Part shown: positions 36,408 to 45,645 of the stretch, piece by piece
Layout of the letters: the number at the start of each line of letters is the position of its first letter
How positions within the stretch are numbered: position 1 is the first letter of the stretch
Assembly (NCBI GenBank): GCA_017405965.1
Contig: JAFQZK010000037.1
Location: 62,001 to 126,000 of the forward strand
Direction: 5' to 3'
Source: Muribaculaceae bacterium
Lineage (GTDB): Bacteria; Bacteroidota; Bacteroidia; Bacteroidales; Muribaculaceae
DNA length: 64,000 nucleotides
The notes under the pieces: generated by a model
What the model saw: the letters and a program-made list of their open reading frames with translations, nothing else
Databases searched by the model: none
Told to the model about the DNA's origin: nothing
Made by a program: the position numbers and the translations under genes

Positions 36408-37996
36408 AAAACTCTAATATTGTAACAATTCTTGATTTCAAACACAGTATTGAGCATCATCTCATAATGCTTCGTCCCGTCGTCTTCCTTGCTCACACAA
36501 GTCATGCCCATGCGGTCATAGAAATCGGCCGTCTGGCCATTCTTAGCCGTGGGCAAGTAAGAAGCCGTCAACTTGCGGTAGCCGTCAAGCCTCATGAGAT
36601 TGAGCACCGTCTTGAAGAATGCCTCCTCGATGCCCTTGCCCAGAATGCGGCAACTGAGCAACATTGTGTCGATATTCAAGGTGATGTCGTCGACCGGCTC
36701 CAAGAATATCGTGCCCGTGATGCCGCTGTCGCCGAAACGGTCACTCACAGCCATGCAACAAATGTGCCAACCGCTGTCAATCAACCGGTTTACCTGGTCC
36801 TCGGCATAACGCCTCGTGGTGAGGTTGAACTGGTTGGTCTTCTGCGTCATCTGAGCGATGCGCGGCAGGTTATGCTCGTCGGCGGGAATGACATCGATAG
36901 AAATATCCAGGCTGTAAAGATAATCATCAAAATCGGTGAAGCGAGACTGCTCGGCCTGTCGCAGGGCATTGGCCTGATATTGCTTGTTCTTGGCCCGATC
37001 CTCGTCGGTCACCGCATAGATGCGGAAGTATTTCCCGACCAGGTCCTTGAAGAACGGCATGAGTTGGTAGGGTTTAGCGGGGAACTCGGGCACCTCGACC
37101 TGCGGCAACATCTGCCTGATGAGTTCCCGTTCGGCAGGATTGTCATCAAGAAAGACCATACTGTCCAAGCCGATGTTCAATTCCTGAGCCAGTTCACGCA
37201 TGTTGGTGGCCTTGTCTTGCCAGTTGATGCGCAAGGCGCTGAAGTGCTCCCGCTTTAGCACCATCGCCGGATTCTTTTCCCATGCCTCCTGCACGTCGGC
37301 CTCATTGTTCTTGCTGCACACCGCCAGTATCACGCCATCTGCAGCCAGTTGCTTCAATGCCCGCTGCCAATAGGAATAGGCCTTGCCGGGATAGTCGCCG
37401 CCCAGCTGGATGCCGTCAACGCCATCCTCGCCGAGCACCCCACCCCACAGCGTGTTATCGAGGTCCAGAACCAGGCACTTCATGCGTCGCAGGGCCATCT
37501 CCTCCTCGATGCGCTGCCACCATGACTTGAAATCACGCTTCAGTTTGGGATTGAGCAGCGACTGAGACATCATGTAATACTTCCAGTCCACCAGGGTCGC
37601 AGCATCGTAGTGGGATGTGAATTCACTGAAGTCCACCCACTTGACTCCGGGGCGCTGCTGCGACAAGCGCATCGCATGGCTGTTGAACGCCGCAATCGCC
37701 TCATCGACCGCTACTTCATCACCAGTGAGCCTCAAGGGAAACAGGTTAACCAGCGAAAAGATGATAAACGGCTTGGCTGTATCGATGCCCGAAAGCACCA
37801 AGTCCAACTGATCAATATAAGCCGTGATTTCCTGGGCCAACTGATTGGCATCGGCATTGACCGGTACCTGATAGAACCAGATGTAACGGTCAACGTCACC
37901 CGGGACCATACTGATGTCGCCATAGCCCGAATAGGCCACGCCGTCATCGCCCAAGAAGGCCTCTATCGTTTGATTACGGAAAACGTAAGTTGACAT
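36404..37996 (-). CDS. FkbH-like HAD/GNAT protein
   Basis: A 530-residue three-part protein: an SGNH-like N-terminal region (about 1-165), a HAD-IIIC domain with CLVLDLDNTLWGGVLGEDG (nucleophile Asp 178, then DNT), and a C-terminal GNAT domain (about 370-530; GDSGITGTIFLEP, SCRILGKGIEEAF). FkbH in polyketide pathways takes glyceryl from 1,3-bisphosphoglycerate and loads it on an ACP. The immediate ACP1 partner suggests a similar loading, with glyceryl-ACP or a derivative as product, but this is inference. Confidence 0.88.
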   Translation of the reverse strand: MSTYVFRNQTIEAFLGDDGVAYSGYGDISMVPGDVDRYIWFYQVPVNADANQLAQEITAYIDQLDLVLSGIDTAKPFIIFSLVNLFPLRLTGDEVAVDEAIAAFNSHAMRLSQQRPGVKWVDFSEFTSHYDAATLVDWKYYMMSQSLLNPKLKRDFKSWWQRIEEEMALRRMKCLVLDLDNTLWGGVLGEDGVDGIQLGGDYPGKAYSYWQRALKQLAADGVILAVCSKNNEADVQEAWEKNPAMVLKREHFSALRINWQDKATNMRELAQELNIGLDSMVFLDDNPAERELIRQMLPQVEVPEFPAKPYQLMPFFKDLVGKYFRIYAVTDEDRAKNKQYQANALRQAEQSRFTDFDDYLYSLDISIDVIPADEHNLPRIAQMTQKTNQFNLTTRRYAEDQVNRLIDSGWHICCMAVSDRFGDSGITGTIFLEPVDDITLNIDTMLLSCRILGKGIEEAFFKTVLNLMRLDGYRKLTASYLPTAKNGQTADFYDRMGMTCVSKEDDGTKHYEMMLNTVFEIKNCYNIRVL

Positions 37997-38005
37997 GCTC
38001 TTCTT

Positions 38006-39016
38006 TTATTTTCTGATCTTGCGATATATACCACTCATCAGTTTCCACAGGCGGGGACGCATCATCAGGAAGTGGATGAGTTTCCATTTTGCACCATGAT
38101 AACATGCCTCGGGACCGACGCAGGGAAACGGATACAATCCCGCTTGACGGATTCGCTCCAAGATATCGTCCACGCAGCCACAGGTCATGGCTTTGGTCAT
38201 GGCAAAATACAAGTAAACGTTTCTCAGGCCCGACACACTGGCGGGTGAAGTCTCACCCGTTGCCACCTCATAGCTGCGGATGGTCTCATTAATGGAGGCA
38301 GCCGAGTCCACTTGGCTCAAGATGCGCCGTTTCAAGTGCGTGATGTCGGTGTTGTGCATCGCGCTGTCGCCACGCTTGACATAGCAATAGACCGTTGCTT
38401 CATCATGTGCCACCCGGCTGGCATTGAGCAGCAAGCGGGCTATGAGCTCGCCATCCTCACACACGATGAGCGACTGGTCGAAACGCCACTGGTTTCCATT
38501 CAGATAGTCACGGTTGACCAGGAAGCGCCAGATGTAAGGAGTCATCACGTGTGACTTCAGGTATTCAACGCCCGTCAGGTTTCCTGTTGAAGGATAGTTG
38601 TCGCCCCGATGGGAAGCGAGCAGATTACCGTCACTGTCCAGATTCTTGTAGTTGAACACAAGCACATCCAGTTCATCGTCCACCACACGATTCAGCAGAC
38701 GTTTCATCATGCCCGATTCCAGATGGTCGTCACTGTCGACAAACTGCAGATACTTGCCACGAGCCTGGTCAATAGCCCGGTTGCGCGCAGCGCTCACGCC
38801 GGCATTGGCCTGAGTCAGCAGCCTGACCTGAGGATGCTCACCGATAAAGGCCTCGACAACAGCCTTACTGCCATCGGTAGAACCGTCATCGACCACCAGC
38901 ACCTCATACTGGTCATCTTCCAACCCCTGGTCAACAATAGACTGCAAACACCGCTGCACATAGGCCTCGGTGTTGTAAAGAGGGACAATATATGTCAACA
39001 GGGGGAATGTCATCAA
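38006..39016 (-). CDS. GT2-family glycosyltransferase
   Basis: A 336-residue GT-A enzyme: PLLTYIVPLYNTEAYVQRCLQSI, VDDGSTDGSKAV, QANAGVSAARNRAIDQARGKYLQFVDSDDHL with the DxD-type metal site near residue 100. The C-terminal half includes a conserved CYVKRGDSAMHN segment. Its start overlaps the VOC gene stop by four bases, so it is read with the acyl genes. Donor and acceptor unknown. Confidence 0.9.
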   Translation of the reverse strand: MMTFPLLTYIVPLYNTEAYVQRCLQSIVDQGLEDDQYEVLVVDDGSTDGSKAVVEAFIGEHPQVRLLTQANAGVSAARNRAIDQARGKYLQFVDSDDHLESGMMKRLLNRVVDDELDVLVFNYKNLDSDGNLLASHRGDNYPSTGNLTGVEYLKSHVMTPYIWRFLVNRDYLNGNQWRFDQSLIVCEDGELIARLLLNASRVAHDEATVYCYVKRGDSAMHNTDITHLKRRILSQVDSAASINETIRSYEVATGETSPASVSGLRNVYLYFAMTKAMTCGCVDDILERIRQAGLYPFPCVGPEACYHGAKWKLIHFLMMRPRLWKLMSGIYRKIRK

Positions 39017-39426
39017 GTCAGGTCTTGCTCGACCAATTCAACCAGGCCCACATCCTTCTTGAACAAGAAAGCGATGCGGCGATTCCCCATCGCACAAGCG
39101 GGTACCGGCCCTGTCACCAGCAGGAATCGCTGGCCACGCAGGGATTGAATAGCGTTCTCGATATCTTGCACCTGGTAACACAGGTGATAAGGCGTCACGC
39201 CCGAACTGGCAAGCGTGCGGGCCACAGGGCTCTGATCGTCGAGCGGTTCCAGCAATTCGAGACGGGGAGCGCCCTCCTTGTCCAGAAAACAAACGCGCAC
39301 GTGCTGTATTAAATCATCGACAACAGGCGCTGCGGCATAGCCCATCGCCGCATAGAACGGCAAGGTTTTTTCTATATTGTGGCAGGCGATGCCAACGTGG
39401 TGGAAAGTCAATTCGCTATTCATCAA
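39013..39426 (-). CDS. VOC-family protein, methylmalonyl-CoA-epimerase-like
   Basis: A 137-residue double-beta-alpha fold protein: FHHVGIACHNIEKTLPFY, PRLELLEPLDD, YHLCYQVQDIENAI, VGLVELVEQD. The likely metal ligands (His 10 region, Glu of ELLEP, His of YHLCY, Glu of VELVE) match the glyoxalase/methylmalonyl-CoA epimerase pattern. It overlaps its neighbours by four bases on each side, so it is locked into the KAS III and GT2 unit. It may epimerise an alpha-substituted acyl thioester, but a lyase role is also possible. Confidence 0.8.
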   Translation of the reverse strand: MMNSELTFHHVGIACHNIEKTLPFYAAMGYAAAPVVDDLIQHVRVCFLDKEGAPRLELLEPLDDQSPVARTLASSGVTPYHLCYQVQDIENAIQSLRGQRFLLVTGPVPACAMGNRRIAFLFKKDVGLVELVEQDLT

Positions 39427-40472
39427 TACTCGATAACGGGCGAAACCTTGCAGTCACGCATCTGCATGATCGTGGCACCCCAACTCAAACCGGCACCAAA
39501 TGCGCTCATCACCACCGTGTGGCTACCATCGAGCTGACCACTCAACTCGCTGGAGACGGTCAAGGGCACCGATGCGCTACTTGTATTGCCATACTTGCTG
39601 ATGCAGTAAGGAACACGGTCGGGCGAAATCTTCAGTTTCTTCACAAAGAAATCCATCATGAAGCGGTTGGCCTGATGAAATACCAGGTAATCCACATCGT
39701 CGATGGTCTTGTCGGTTTCCTTAAGCAGGAGTTTGATGCTCTTGGGCACCTTGCTGATGGCAAAGTTAAAGACGTCCATGCCATCCATGAACACCTCCAG
39801 GTCGTTGCGGATGTTACCTTCCTCCTGCTCACGTTCGACACACGAGTCGGGCGTGATGGGGTTTCGCATTCCTGCATGAATCTTGAGGGTGTTCTCGCCA
39901 CTGCCGTCGGTATAGAGCATGAAGGTTGAATCGCCATAGTCGCCCTTCTCGATCAGCGTGGCGGTTCCGGCGTCACCATAGAGGGGCCAATCCACCTTGT
40001 CGCGGCGATTCACTATCTTGGAAAACGTCTCACCGTCAAGCAGCAACACGCGGTTAATGCCCTGCATCGAAGCGTAGGCAAATGCAGTGCTCAGAGCGAA
40101 CAGATAGCCCGAGCAACCCAGCGAGATGTCAAAACACAAAGTCTCTCGCGGCAGTCCCAAACGCTGCTGCAGCAGACAAGATGTTGCAGGGATACGGTAG
40201 TCGGCCGTCTGGCTCATGAACAACAGGACATCGATGCTCTCGGGAGCGATCTGATTGTCTTCCATCAGCCGACGTGCAGCCTTGAAACACAAATCACTAG
40301 CAGTGACATCGGGGGCAGCGATTCGGCGCTGTTCAATACCGATGTTACTGATAGTCTTCTCGATCTCTTCCTCGGGAATCAGGTATCCTAAATCCTTGTT
40401 GTAAACAATTTCGGAGGGCACACAAGCACTCAGTGCCTTGATACCCACTCCATGAAATGTTATCTTAGCCAT
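39423..40472 (-). CDS. 3-oxoacyl-ACP synthase III family protein (KAS-A)
   Basis: A 349-residue thiolase-fold enzyme. The catalytic triad is intact: Cys 120 in LGCSGY, His in FHQANRFMMDFF (near 255) and Asn in YGNTSSASVPL (near 287). The N-terminal part GVGIKALSACVPSE and IGIEQRR is typical of FabH-like proteins of biosynthetic clusters. It should condense an acyl group with malonyl-ACP or transfer an acyl group. ACP2 lies just upstream on the same strand. Confidence 0.9.
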   Translation of the reverse strand: MAKITFHGVGIKALSACVPSEIVYNKDLGYLIPEEEIEKTISNIGIEQRRIAAPDVTASDLCFKAARRLMEDNQIAPESIDVLLFMSQTADYRIPATSCLLQQRLGLPRETLCFDISLGCSGYLFALSTAFAYASMQGINRVLLLDGETFSKIVNRRDKVDWPLYGDAGTATLIEKGDYGDSTFMLYTDGSGENTLKIHAGMRNPITPDSCVEREQEEGNIRNDLEVFMDGMDVFNFAISKVPKSIKLLLKETDKTIDDVDYLVFHQANRFMMDFFVKKLKISPDRVPYCISKYGNTSSASVPLTVSSELSGQLDGSHTVVMSAFGAGLSWGATIMQMRDCKVSPVIEY

Positions 40473-40596
40473 AAATTATCAGGCGATTAATCGTTCAAAT
40501 CTTCTCTTGAACCTCAAAGGAGAAATCACGCCAATATATACACAAAGACCGCTCTAGTCCATTCACTACAGCAGTCATCATACTATTTCACAGTAC

Positions 40597-40833
40597 TTAC
40601 TCGACCCGGGATTTGACAATATCATACAAATCCTTAATTGTAGTGCTGTTGCGGATATCATCACCGCGGAATTCAACATTATACTCCTCGTCAATCATAG
40701 CGATGACCGACAAAGCGAACAACGAGGACCATTCCTCCAGTTCCTTGAACCGAGTTGTGGCGCATATAGTATCGGGGTCTGTTTCATCAAACAGATCCGT
40801 GAAGTTCTCTATGAATTGTTCAAGACTCATCAT
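40597..40833 (-). CDS. Acyl carrier protein (ACP2)
   Basis: A 78-residue acidic protein: EQFIENFTDLFDETDPDT, then EEWSSLFALSVIAMIDEEY. The phosphopantetheine Ser is Ser 37; the preceding residue is Ser instead of the usual Asp of the DSL motif. It is a close relative of ACP4. It has its own promoter box 43 bases upstream and is followed 124 bases later by KAS-A. Confidence 0.88.
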   Translation of the reverse strand: MMSLEQFIENFTDLFDETDPDTICATTRFKELEEWSSLFALSVIAMIDEEYNVEFRGDDIRNSTTIKDLYDIVKSRVE

Positions 40834-40875
40834 TTTACTAACGTAAAATCAGACGATATATTTTTTCACGAGGCG

Positions 40876-40883
40876 CAAAATTA
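40876..40883 (-). promoter_or_regulatory. Internal promoter box before ACP2
   Basis: TAATTTTG on the minus strand with TTTG at 40910-40907, spacer 23 bases (a little long), in the 150-base interval between the NeuD-like gene and ACP2. It suggests a separate transcript for ACP2 to the hydrolase genes. Confidence 0.55.
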
Positions 40884-40983
40884 CGCAAAATTTCTCACTC
40901 GGGGCTCAAATATCACTAAAAAAATGCATTTTCTCAGTATCCTTACTGATAACAGTCATCTAATCAGCGCCTTTTCTTCCTCT

Positions 40984-41631
40984 TTAGAAGTCAAATTTCT
41001 TGGCGGGAACTCCCAAGTAAGTGCAGTTATCACGCGGTGTGGTCATGAGCACACTGTTGGCTGCCAGCGTAACGCCATTGCCGATGGTCATCCCTTGAAG
41101 GACCACACTCGCTACTCCAAGCAGATTGCTGTTGCCAATGGTGATGCCACCTGAGAGATGGGCTCCAGGCATGAGGCCGTTAAAGTCTCCGATGGTGTTA
41201 TCATGGCCAATGACGACATGATCGTTGATCAGGTTGAAACTGCCGATGGTGACATCGCAAGAGATCATGCAATCATTCTGAATCACATTCCCCTCGCCCA
41301 TAGTAACCGTCTGCTTATCAACGTAAAACAGCGACGGGTCGATGAGGTTGGGAAATGAGATATGGTCGTTGGTGATGCTCTCGCGGATGCGGCGAACAGC
41401 CTTGTTGTCGTTGATGGCTATAGCGACTGCCAGCGGCTCATTTATTTGTAACAGGGCATCCATGCCGCCCAGCACGGTGCCGTAAGATGACACCGGGGTT
41501 CCGGCTTGCTTGGTGTCGTCGAAGAAGCCTATCAGATTCCAATCACCACCATTGGCATTGATTCTCTTGATCAGACAGGCCGTTTCCTTGCCGAATCCAC
41601 CAGCTCCATAAATTGCTATGTTCATACTCAT
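40984..41631 (-). CDS. PglD/NeuD-family sugar O/N-acyltransferase
   Basis: A 215-residue protein with an N-terminal Rossmann-like part (MNIAIYGAGGFGKE) and a C-terminal left-handed beta-helix of hexapeptide repeats. The catalytic His is in VVIGHDNTIGD near residue 145, as in PglD. The family acetylates 4-amino sugars such as UDP-diamino-trideoxyhexoses, or sialic acid. It follows a PglE-like aminotransferase, the same order as in bacillosamine synthesis. The C-terminal halves of this gene and the fusion at 48467-50224 are close paralogues, ending alike in PAKKFDF. Confidence 0.9.
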   Translation of the reverse strand: MSMNIAIYGAGGFGKETACLIKRINANGGDWNLIGFFDDTKQAGTPVSSYGTVLGGMDALLQINEPLAVAIAINDNKAVRRIRESITNDHISFPNLIDPSLFYVDKQTVTMGEGNVIQNDCMISCDVTIGSFNLINDHVVIGHDNTIGDFNGLMPGAHLSGGITIGNSNLLGVASVVLQGMTIGNGVTLAANSVLMTTPRDNCTYLGVPAKKFDF

Positions 41632-41658
41632 TTGTGTTTTAGGTATTTGGGTATAGGC

Positions 41659-42801
41659 TCATTTCTTGCAGCAAGCCTTGATTTCTCGTGCCACGCGTTC
41701 CACATCCTCATCGCTCACCCAAGGGCCGCTGGGAAGACACAATCCTATTGAGAAGAGCTCCTCGCTCACGCCGTTGACAAATGCGGGCGCGCCGCTGAAC
41801 ACAGGCTGTGTGTGCATCGGTTTCCACAAGGGGCGAGACTCGATATTGCAACTTTCAAGATGCTGACGCACAGCCTCATAGTCGGTTCCCGTCTTGTTGG
41901 GGTCAATAAGAATCGTGTTGAGCCAGTAGTTGCTGTCGGAACGCTCATCGGCATTGGTGTGAACACTGATGCCGTCAACATCGGCAAAGAGTTCAACATA
42001 GCGGTCGCACAGGTGCTTGTGATGGGCCAAGTGCTCATCCAACACAAACATCTGGCCACGGCCAATGCCCGCACAAATGTTACTCATGCGGTAGTTATAG
42101 CCGATTTCCTTGTGCAGATAATAAGGCATGGGTTCACGGGACTGTGTCGCATAGAACATGGTCTTCTTCTTGGTAGCCTCATCGGGGCAAATCAAGGCAC
42201 CTCCACCACTGGTGGTGATCATCTTGTTGCCGTTGAAGCTCATGATGCCAAATTGGCCGAACGTGCCGCACAACTGTCCACGGTAACGTGATCCGAAAGC
42301 CTCGGCCGAATCCTCAATGACAGGGATCTCGTAGCGGCGGGCTACCTCCATAATGTCGTCAATCTTGGCTGGCATGCCATACAGATAGACCGGGATGATG
42401 GCCTTGGGCTTGCGACCTGTTTTGGCGATGCGGTCCTTGATGGCATCCTCGAGCAGATTGGGATCGATGTTCCATGTGTCGCGCTCGCTATCCACAAACA
42501 CGGGAGTAGCGCCCTGATAAACAACGGGATTGGCACTTGCCGAGAACGTCATGGACTGACAGATGACCTCGTCATCGCGTCCCACGCCCAAATTAACCAG
42601 TGCCAGATGAATCGCAGCTGTGCCCGAGCTGAGGGCCACCACGTGTTTTCCCTCGCCACACAACTGCTCCAAGTCTTGCTCAAACGCATTCACATTGGGA
42701 CCCAGGGGCACTACCCAATTGGTGTCGAATGCCTCTTGGATGTATTTCATTTCCTGACCGCTCATGTGAGCCAGGCAGAGTAAAATCTTGTTGTTTGCCA
42801 T
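41659..42801 (-). CDS. DegT/DnrJ-family PLP aminotransferase, PglE-like
   Basis: A 380-residue sugar aminotransferase. The opening LAHMSGQEMKYIQEAF, NWVVPLGPNVNAFEQ resembles PglE. Also seen: ALSSGTAAIHLAL, EDSAEAFGSRY, and the PLP-lysine segment MSFNGNKMITTSGGG near residue 180. It transfers an amino group to a 4-keto-6-deoxy nucleotide sugar. The 4,6-dehydratase needed to make that substrate is not in the window. Confidence 0.9.
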   Translation of the reverse strand: MANNKILLCLAHMSGQEMKYIQEAFDTNWVVPLGPNVNAFEQDLEQLCGEGKHVVALSSGTAAIHLALVNLGVGRDDEVICQSMTFSASANPVVYQGATPVFVDSERDTWNIDPNLLEDAIKDRIAKTGRKPKAIIPVYLYGMPAKIDDIMEVARRYEIPVIEDSAEAFGSRYRGQLCGTFGQFGIMSFNGNKMITTSGGGALICPDEATKKKTMFYATQSREPMPYYLHKEIGYNYRMSNICAGIGRGQMFVLDEHLAHHKHLCDRYVELFADVDGISVHTNADERSDSNYWLNTILIDPNKTGTDYEAVRQHLESCNIESRPLWKPMHTQPVFSGAPAFVNGVSEELFSIGLCLPSGPWVSDEDVERVAREIKACCKK

Positions 42802-42824
42802 AATATATTTTCTTCTTTAATTAT

Positions 42825-43397
42825 TTACACTTCAGGTGCGTGACCGGCATATACAGTTCGATGTGCCGCCAGTTCACGGATAAGGACCTCACTCTTGGCG
42901 GCCAACGCCTTATCTGAAAGCGGGAGGTTGGTCACCGTTTTGACACCGGGGATGAAACTGTCACCCGTGAGAATGATATCGTCTATCATCCATGTCACGC
43001 AGGACGGATTGTGGCCCGGAGTGAAAACAGCCTCGGCCTTGATGCCGTCAAACAAATCCACACATTCACCGTTCTCGACCAGATGAACATTGGTGGTGTC
43101 AATGAGCACAAAGGGGTCGCCGTTGTATTTTGAAAGGTTCAGCTTGTCGTTCAACAACGCTTCCAGTCCCGGCTCATTGGTGAAAACCGGCAATGAGGGG
43201 ATCAATTCGGCCAACTGATTCAAGCCATAAATGTGATCGAAGTGGGCATGGGTGAGCAACACCCCTTTCAGCGGGCCAACGATTGCAGGAAGTATCTTGT
43301 CCACATCACCGCAGTCTACAAGCCATGAAGCGCCATCGTGGACGATGACATAGCTGCAAGACCTGAAAAGTGAATTGACTATCTGACGAACTTCCAC
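42825..43397 (-). CDS. MBL-fold metallo-hydrolase
   Basis: A 190-residue metallo-beta-lactamase-fold enzyme: THAHFDHIYGL (the HxHxDH zinc motif near residue 50), FTPGHNPSCVTW with the next His, GDSFIPG with Asp, and a final YAGHAPEV His. These are the standard zinc ligands of glyoxalase-II-like hydrolases. Within this cluster a thioesterase-type editing or release function on an acyl thioester is plausible, but not proven. Confidence 0.88.
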   Translation of the reverse strand: MEVRQIVNSLFRSCSYVIVHDGASWLVDCGDVDKILPAIVGPLKGVLLTHAHFDHIYGLNQLAELIPSLPVFTNEPGLEALLNDKLNLSKYNGDPFVLIDTTNVHLVENGECVDLFDGIKAEAVFTPGHNPSCVTWMIDDIILTGDSFIPGVKTVTNLPLSDKALAAKSEVLIRELAAHRTVYAGHAPEV

Positions 43398-43454
43398 CCC
43401 TAATGTCTATTGTATTCTTATGATAGAACGATAAATTGCTGACTATATTGCCCG

Positions 43455-44573
43455 TCACTGGGCATGGAGGTAGAAGACAGAGTCGTTGGGGAAAACCTTC
43501 TTGAGAGACTGCACCTTGGAGCACTCGGCCTGACGAGCCCGTTCAATGACCTCGTCAAGATGCTCGGCGAACATGGGACCAGCCTGAATCTGCGGGCCCT
43601 CGATGCTGGGTTGCAAGTTGAATTCGATGAACAGAGGCTCGCCATCGGCAGTCACCGTCATATCCCACCCTACCAGATCGAAATAAGGCAGGCGCTTGTG
43701 CATGCCGAGCAGGGTCTCCACCACCTTGTCGAAGTGAGGAATCACCAGATTCTCGACACCGGTCTCCTCGGCGAGAGAGGTCACCTTCATGCTCTTGAAG
43801 CGATAGGCCCTGTCGTCGACCGTTCCGTCAGCACCGACGCGGCACATGGCACCGCCCTGCGACACATTATCCTTGATCGCGCCCTTGTTTCCATAACGGA
43901 TAAACGAGTAAGGATACAGGAACTCGTAGGTGCCATCAAGTTTGCGGTAAGAAAACAGACGCATCGAGTTGAGCGAAGTGGGATTCAATCGCTGGATATC
44001 GGGGTGCTGTTTCACCTTCTCCTGAACGATGAAATTGTGGCCATATTGCTTCAGTAATGCTACCAGTTCGTCGGTACCCAAGTCCTGGATCTGGGCTACA
44101 CCGTCGCCGTTACACGTATCAACGGTGGGCTTGATGATCATTTCTTTTCCGTATTGCTGTATCAGGCTCACTGCATCCAGCAACTGAATTTCTTCTCCAC
44201 AATGGGAATAGTGGCCGTTCATGTTCTTGACCACACTCTGGGGCTGTTTCACATTGGGAAACAGCTCGGTGTAGATATTCTTGTCAAGATAAGCATTGAT
44301 GAAGTCAAACCGATTCAGGGCCGGCAGGACGTAGAAATAATAAACATCCATCGAGATATACCGGTCGCTGCGGATACCATTCAATTGGGAATAGTAATCG
44401 GCAAACATCATCGACACCTTGAAGTCGCGCTCCTGGAAATAGGGCGACAACTCCTTCTTGTGAGCCTTATAATCAAAGTCGGGGGGCATCACATGGTCCT
44501 TGAAATACCAGTCACCCCAATGAAATTCTTTGTTGGAATTTATGTACTGAGCCATATCGCTGTAAGCATTCAT
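43455..44573 (-). CDS. ATP-grasp enzyme of the sugar-transfer-associated family
   Basis: A 372-residue protein. The ATP-grasp part shows EMIIKPTVDTCNGDGV (near residue 140), NFIVQEKVKQHPDI, SLNSMRLFSYR, and the C-terminal metal-binding GWDMTVTADGEPLFIEFNLQPSIEG. It is found beside glycosyltransferases and sugar-modifying enzymes in many capsule loci, where it probably ligates an amino or carboxylate group to a sugar. Its ATG overlaps the KAS-B stop by one base. Confidence 0.83.
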   Translation of the reverse strand: MNAYSDMAQYINSNKEFHWGDWYFKDHVMPPDFDYKAHKKELSPYFQERDFKVSMMFADYYSQLNGIRSDRYISMDVYYFYVLPALNRFDFINAYLDKNIYTELFPNVKQPQSVVKNMNGHYSHCGEEIQLLDAVSLIQQYGKEMIIKPTVDTCNGDGVAQIQDLGTDELVALLKQYGHNFIVQEKVKQHPDIQRLNPTSLNSMRLFSYRKLDGTYEFLYPYSFIRYGNKGAIKDNVSQGGAMCRVGADGTVDDRAYRFKSMKVTSLAEETGVENLVIPHFDKVVETLLGMHKRLPYFDLVGWDMTVTADGEPLFIEFNLQPSIEGPQIQAGPMFAEHLDEVIERARQAECSKVQSLKKVFPNDSVFYLHAQ

Positions 44574-45634
44574 TAATAATCTATCACATCAACCATCTTC
44601 ACGTCACCGGCATAGAACTCCATGCTGGCCCATGCCAGACCCACACCGAAGCCGCACGCGATGCAGTGCTTCTCGGCCCCTGCCAATTGCTCACTGCAGC
44701 GAGTGACCATGGTCAAGGGGATGGAGGCGCTGGTTACATTGCCGTATTCCTCGAGGCAATAAGGTGTCTTCTCAGCCGGAATCTTGACGGCTTTGCGGAT
44801 TTTCTCGTCAATGAACTTGTTGGCCTGGTGAAGCAACAACAGATCGACACTCTCGACATCAATCTCGAAAGTGGCAATCAACTCCTTGAGGGAGCGTGGC
44901 GGTTGCTTGATGGCAAAGCCGAACACGTCCATACCGTTGACGATCATGTCCACGCCGCGACGGAAGACGCCGGGCGACACTTCCTTCTCCTCGAGGGCCT
45001 CGGGGGTCACCGGCTGGCGGATGCCGCCAAAGGGAGCCCACACGGCATCATAGCCGCTGCCGTCAACACCGTACATGAAGTTCATGGGACGGGCATGCTC
45101 GGGGTCATACTCCAGCGCTGTCGCTGTGGCAGCATCGCCGAACAAGGGGCGCACCGCCGTGTCGCGCGGATTGCGGTTACGGGTATTGGTCTCGGCGGCC
45201 ACGAGGATGGCGCGCTTGAGGGTGCCATGAGACATCATGGAGCCGACAATGCTCATGCCGTAAACCCAGCCCGAGCAACCGAAAGGCAGGTCAAAGACAC
45301 AGCAATCGTTGCGCAGCTTCAAACGATCCTGCAGAATGCAGGCCGTTTGCGGCGCGATATAGTCCCTTGAAGTGCAGACATAGGCAAAGCAATCCACATC
45401 CTGAGGCTCCCACCCCATCTTGTCGAGCAACGCTTCTACGGCCTTGACCGTGAGGTCGGAGGCCGTGGTGTTGTCATCCACCTTGTGATGGCGCTCGATG
45501 CCTGTAGAGGCTATCACCTTGAGAGCATCGTTCTCATCCTTGTAGATGGGGAGTGTGCGGTTGTCCTCGACTGTTGTCGGCACACAGGCACTCATACCTG
45601 CAATGCGCACGTTATTGATGGTTAATTGTGACAT
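44573..45634 (-). CDS. 3-oxoacyl-ACP synthase III family protein (KAS-B)
   Basis: A 353-residue thiolase-fold enzyme with an intact triad: Cys 120 in FGCSGW, His in LLHQANKFID (near 258), Asn in YGNVTSASIPL (near 290). It is nearest in sequence to KAS-A. It lies 11 bases after the AMP-ligase stop, so the ligase, two ACPs and KAS-B form a compact unit: acid activation, loading and condensation. Confidence 0.9.
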   Translation of the reverse strand: MSQLTINNVRIAGMSACVPTTVEDNRTLPIYKDENDALKVIASTGIERHHKVDDNTTASDLTVKAVEALLDKMGWEPQDVDCFAYVCTSRDYIAPQTACILQDRLKLRNDCCVFDLPFGCSGWVYGMSIVGSMMSHGTLKRAILVAAETNTRNRNPRDTAVRPLFGDAATATALEYDPEHARPMNFMYGVDGSGYDAVWAPFGGIRQPVTPEALEEKEVSPGVFRRGVDMIVNGMDVFGFAIKQPPRSLKELIATFEIDVESVDLLLLHQANKFIDEKIRKAVKIPAEKTPYCLEEYGNVTSASIPLTMVTRCSEQLAGAEKHCIACGFGVGLAWASMEFYAGDVKMVDVIDY

Positions 45635-45645
45635 ATTATCGTCAT

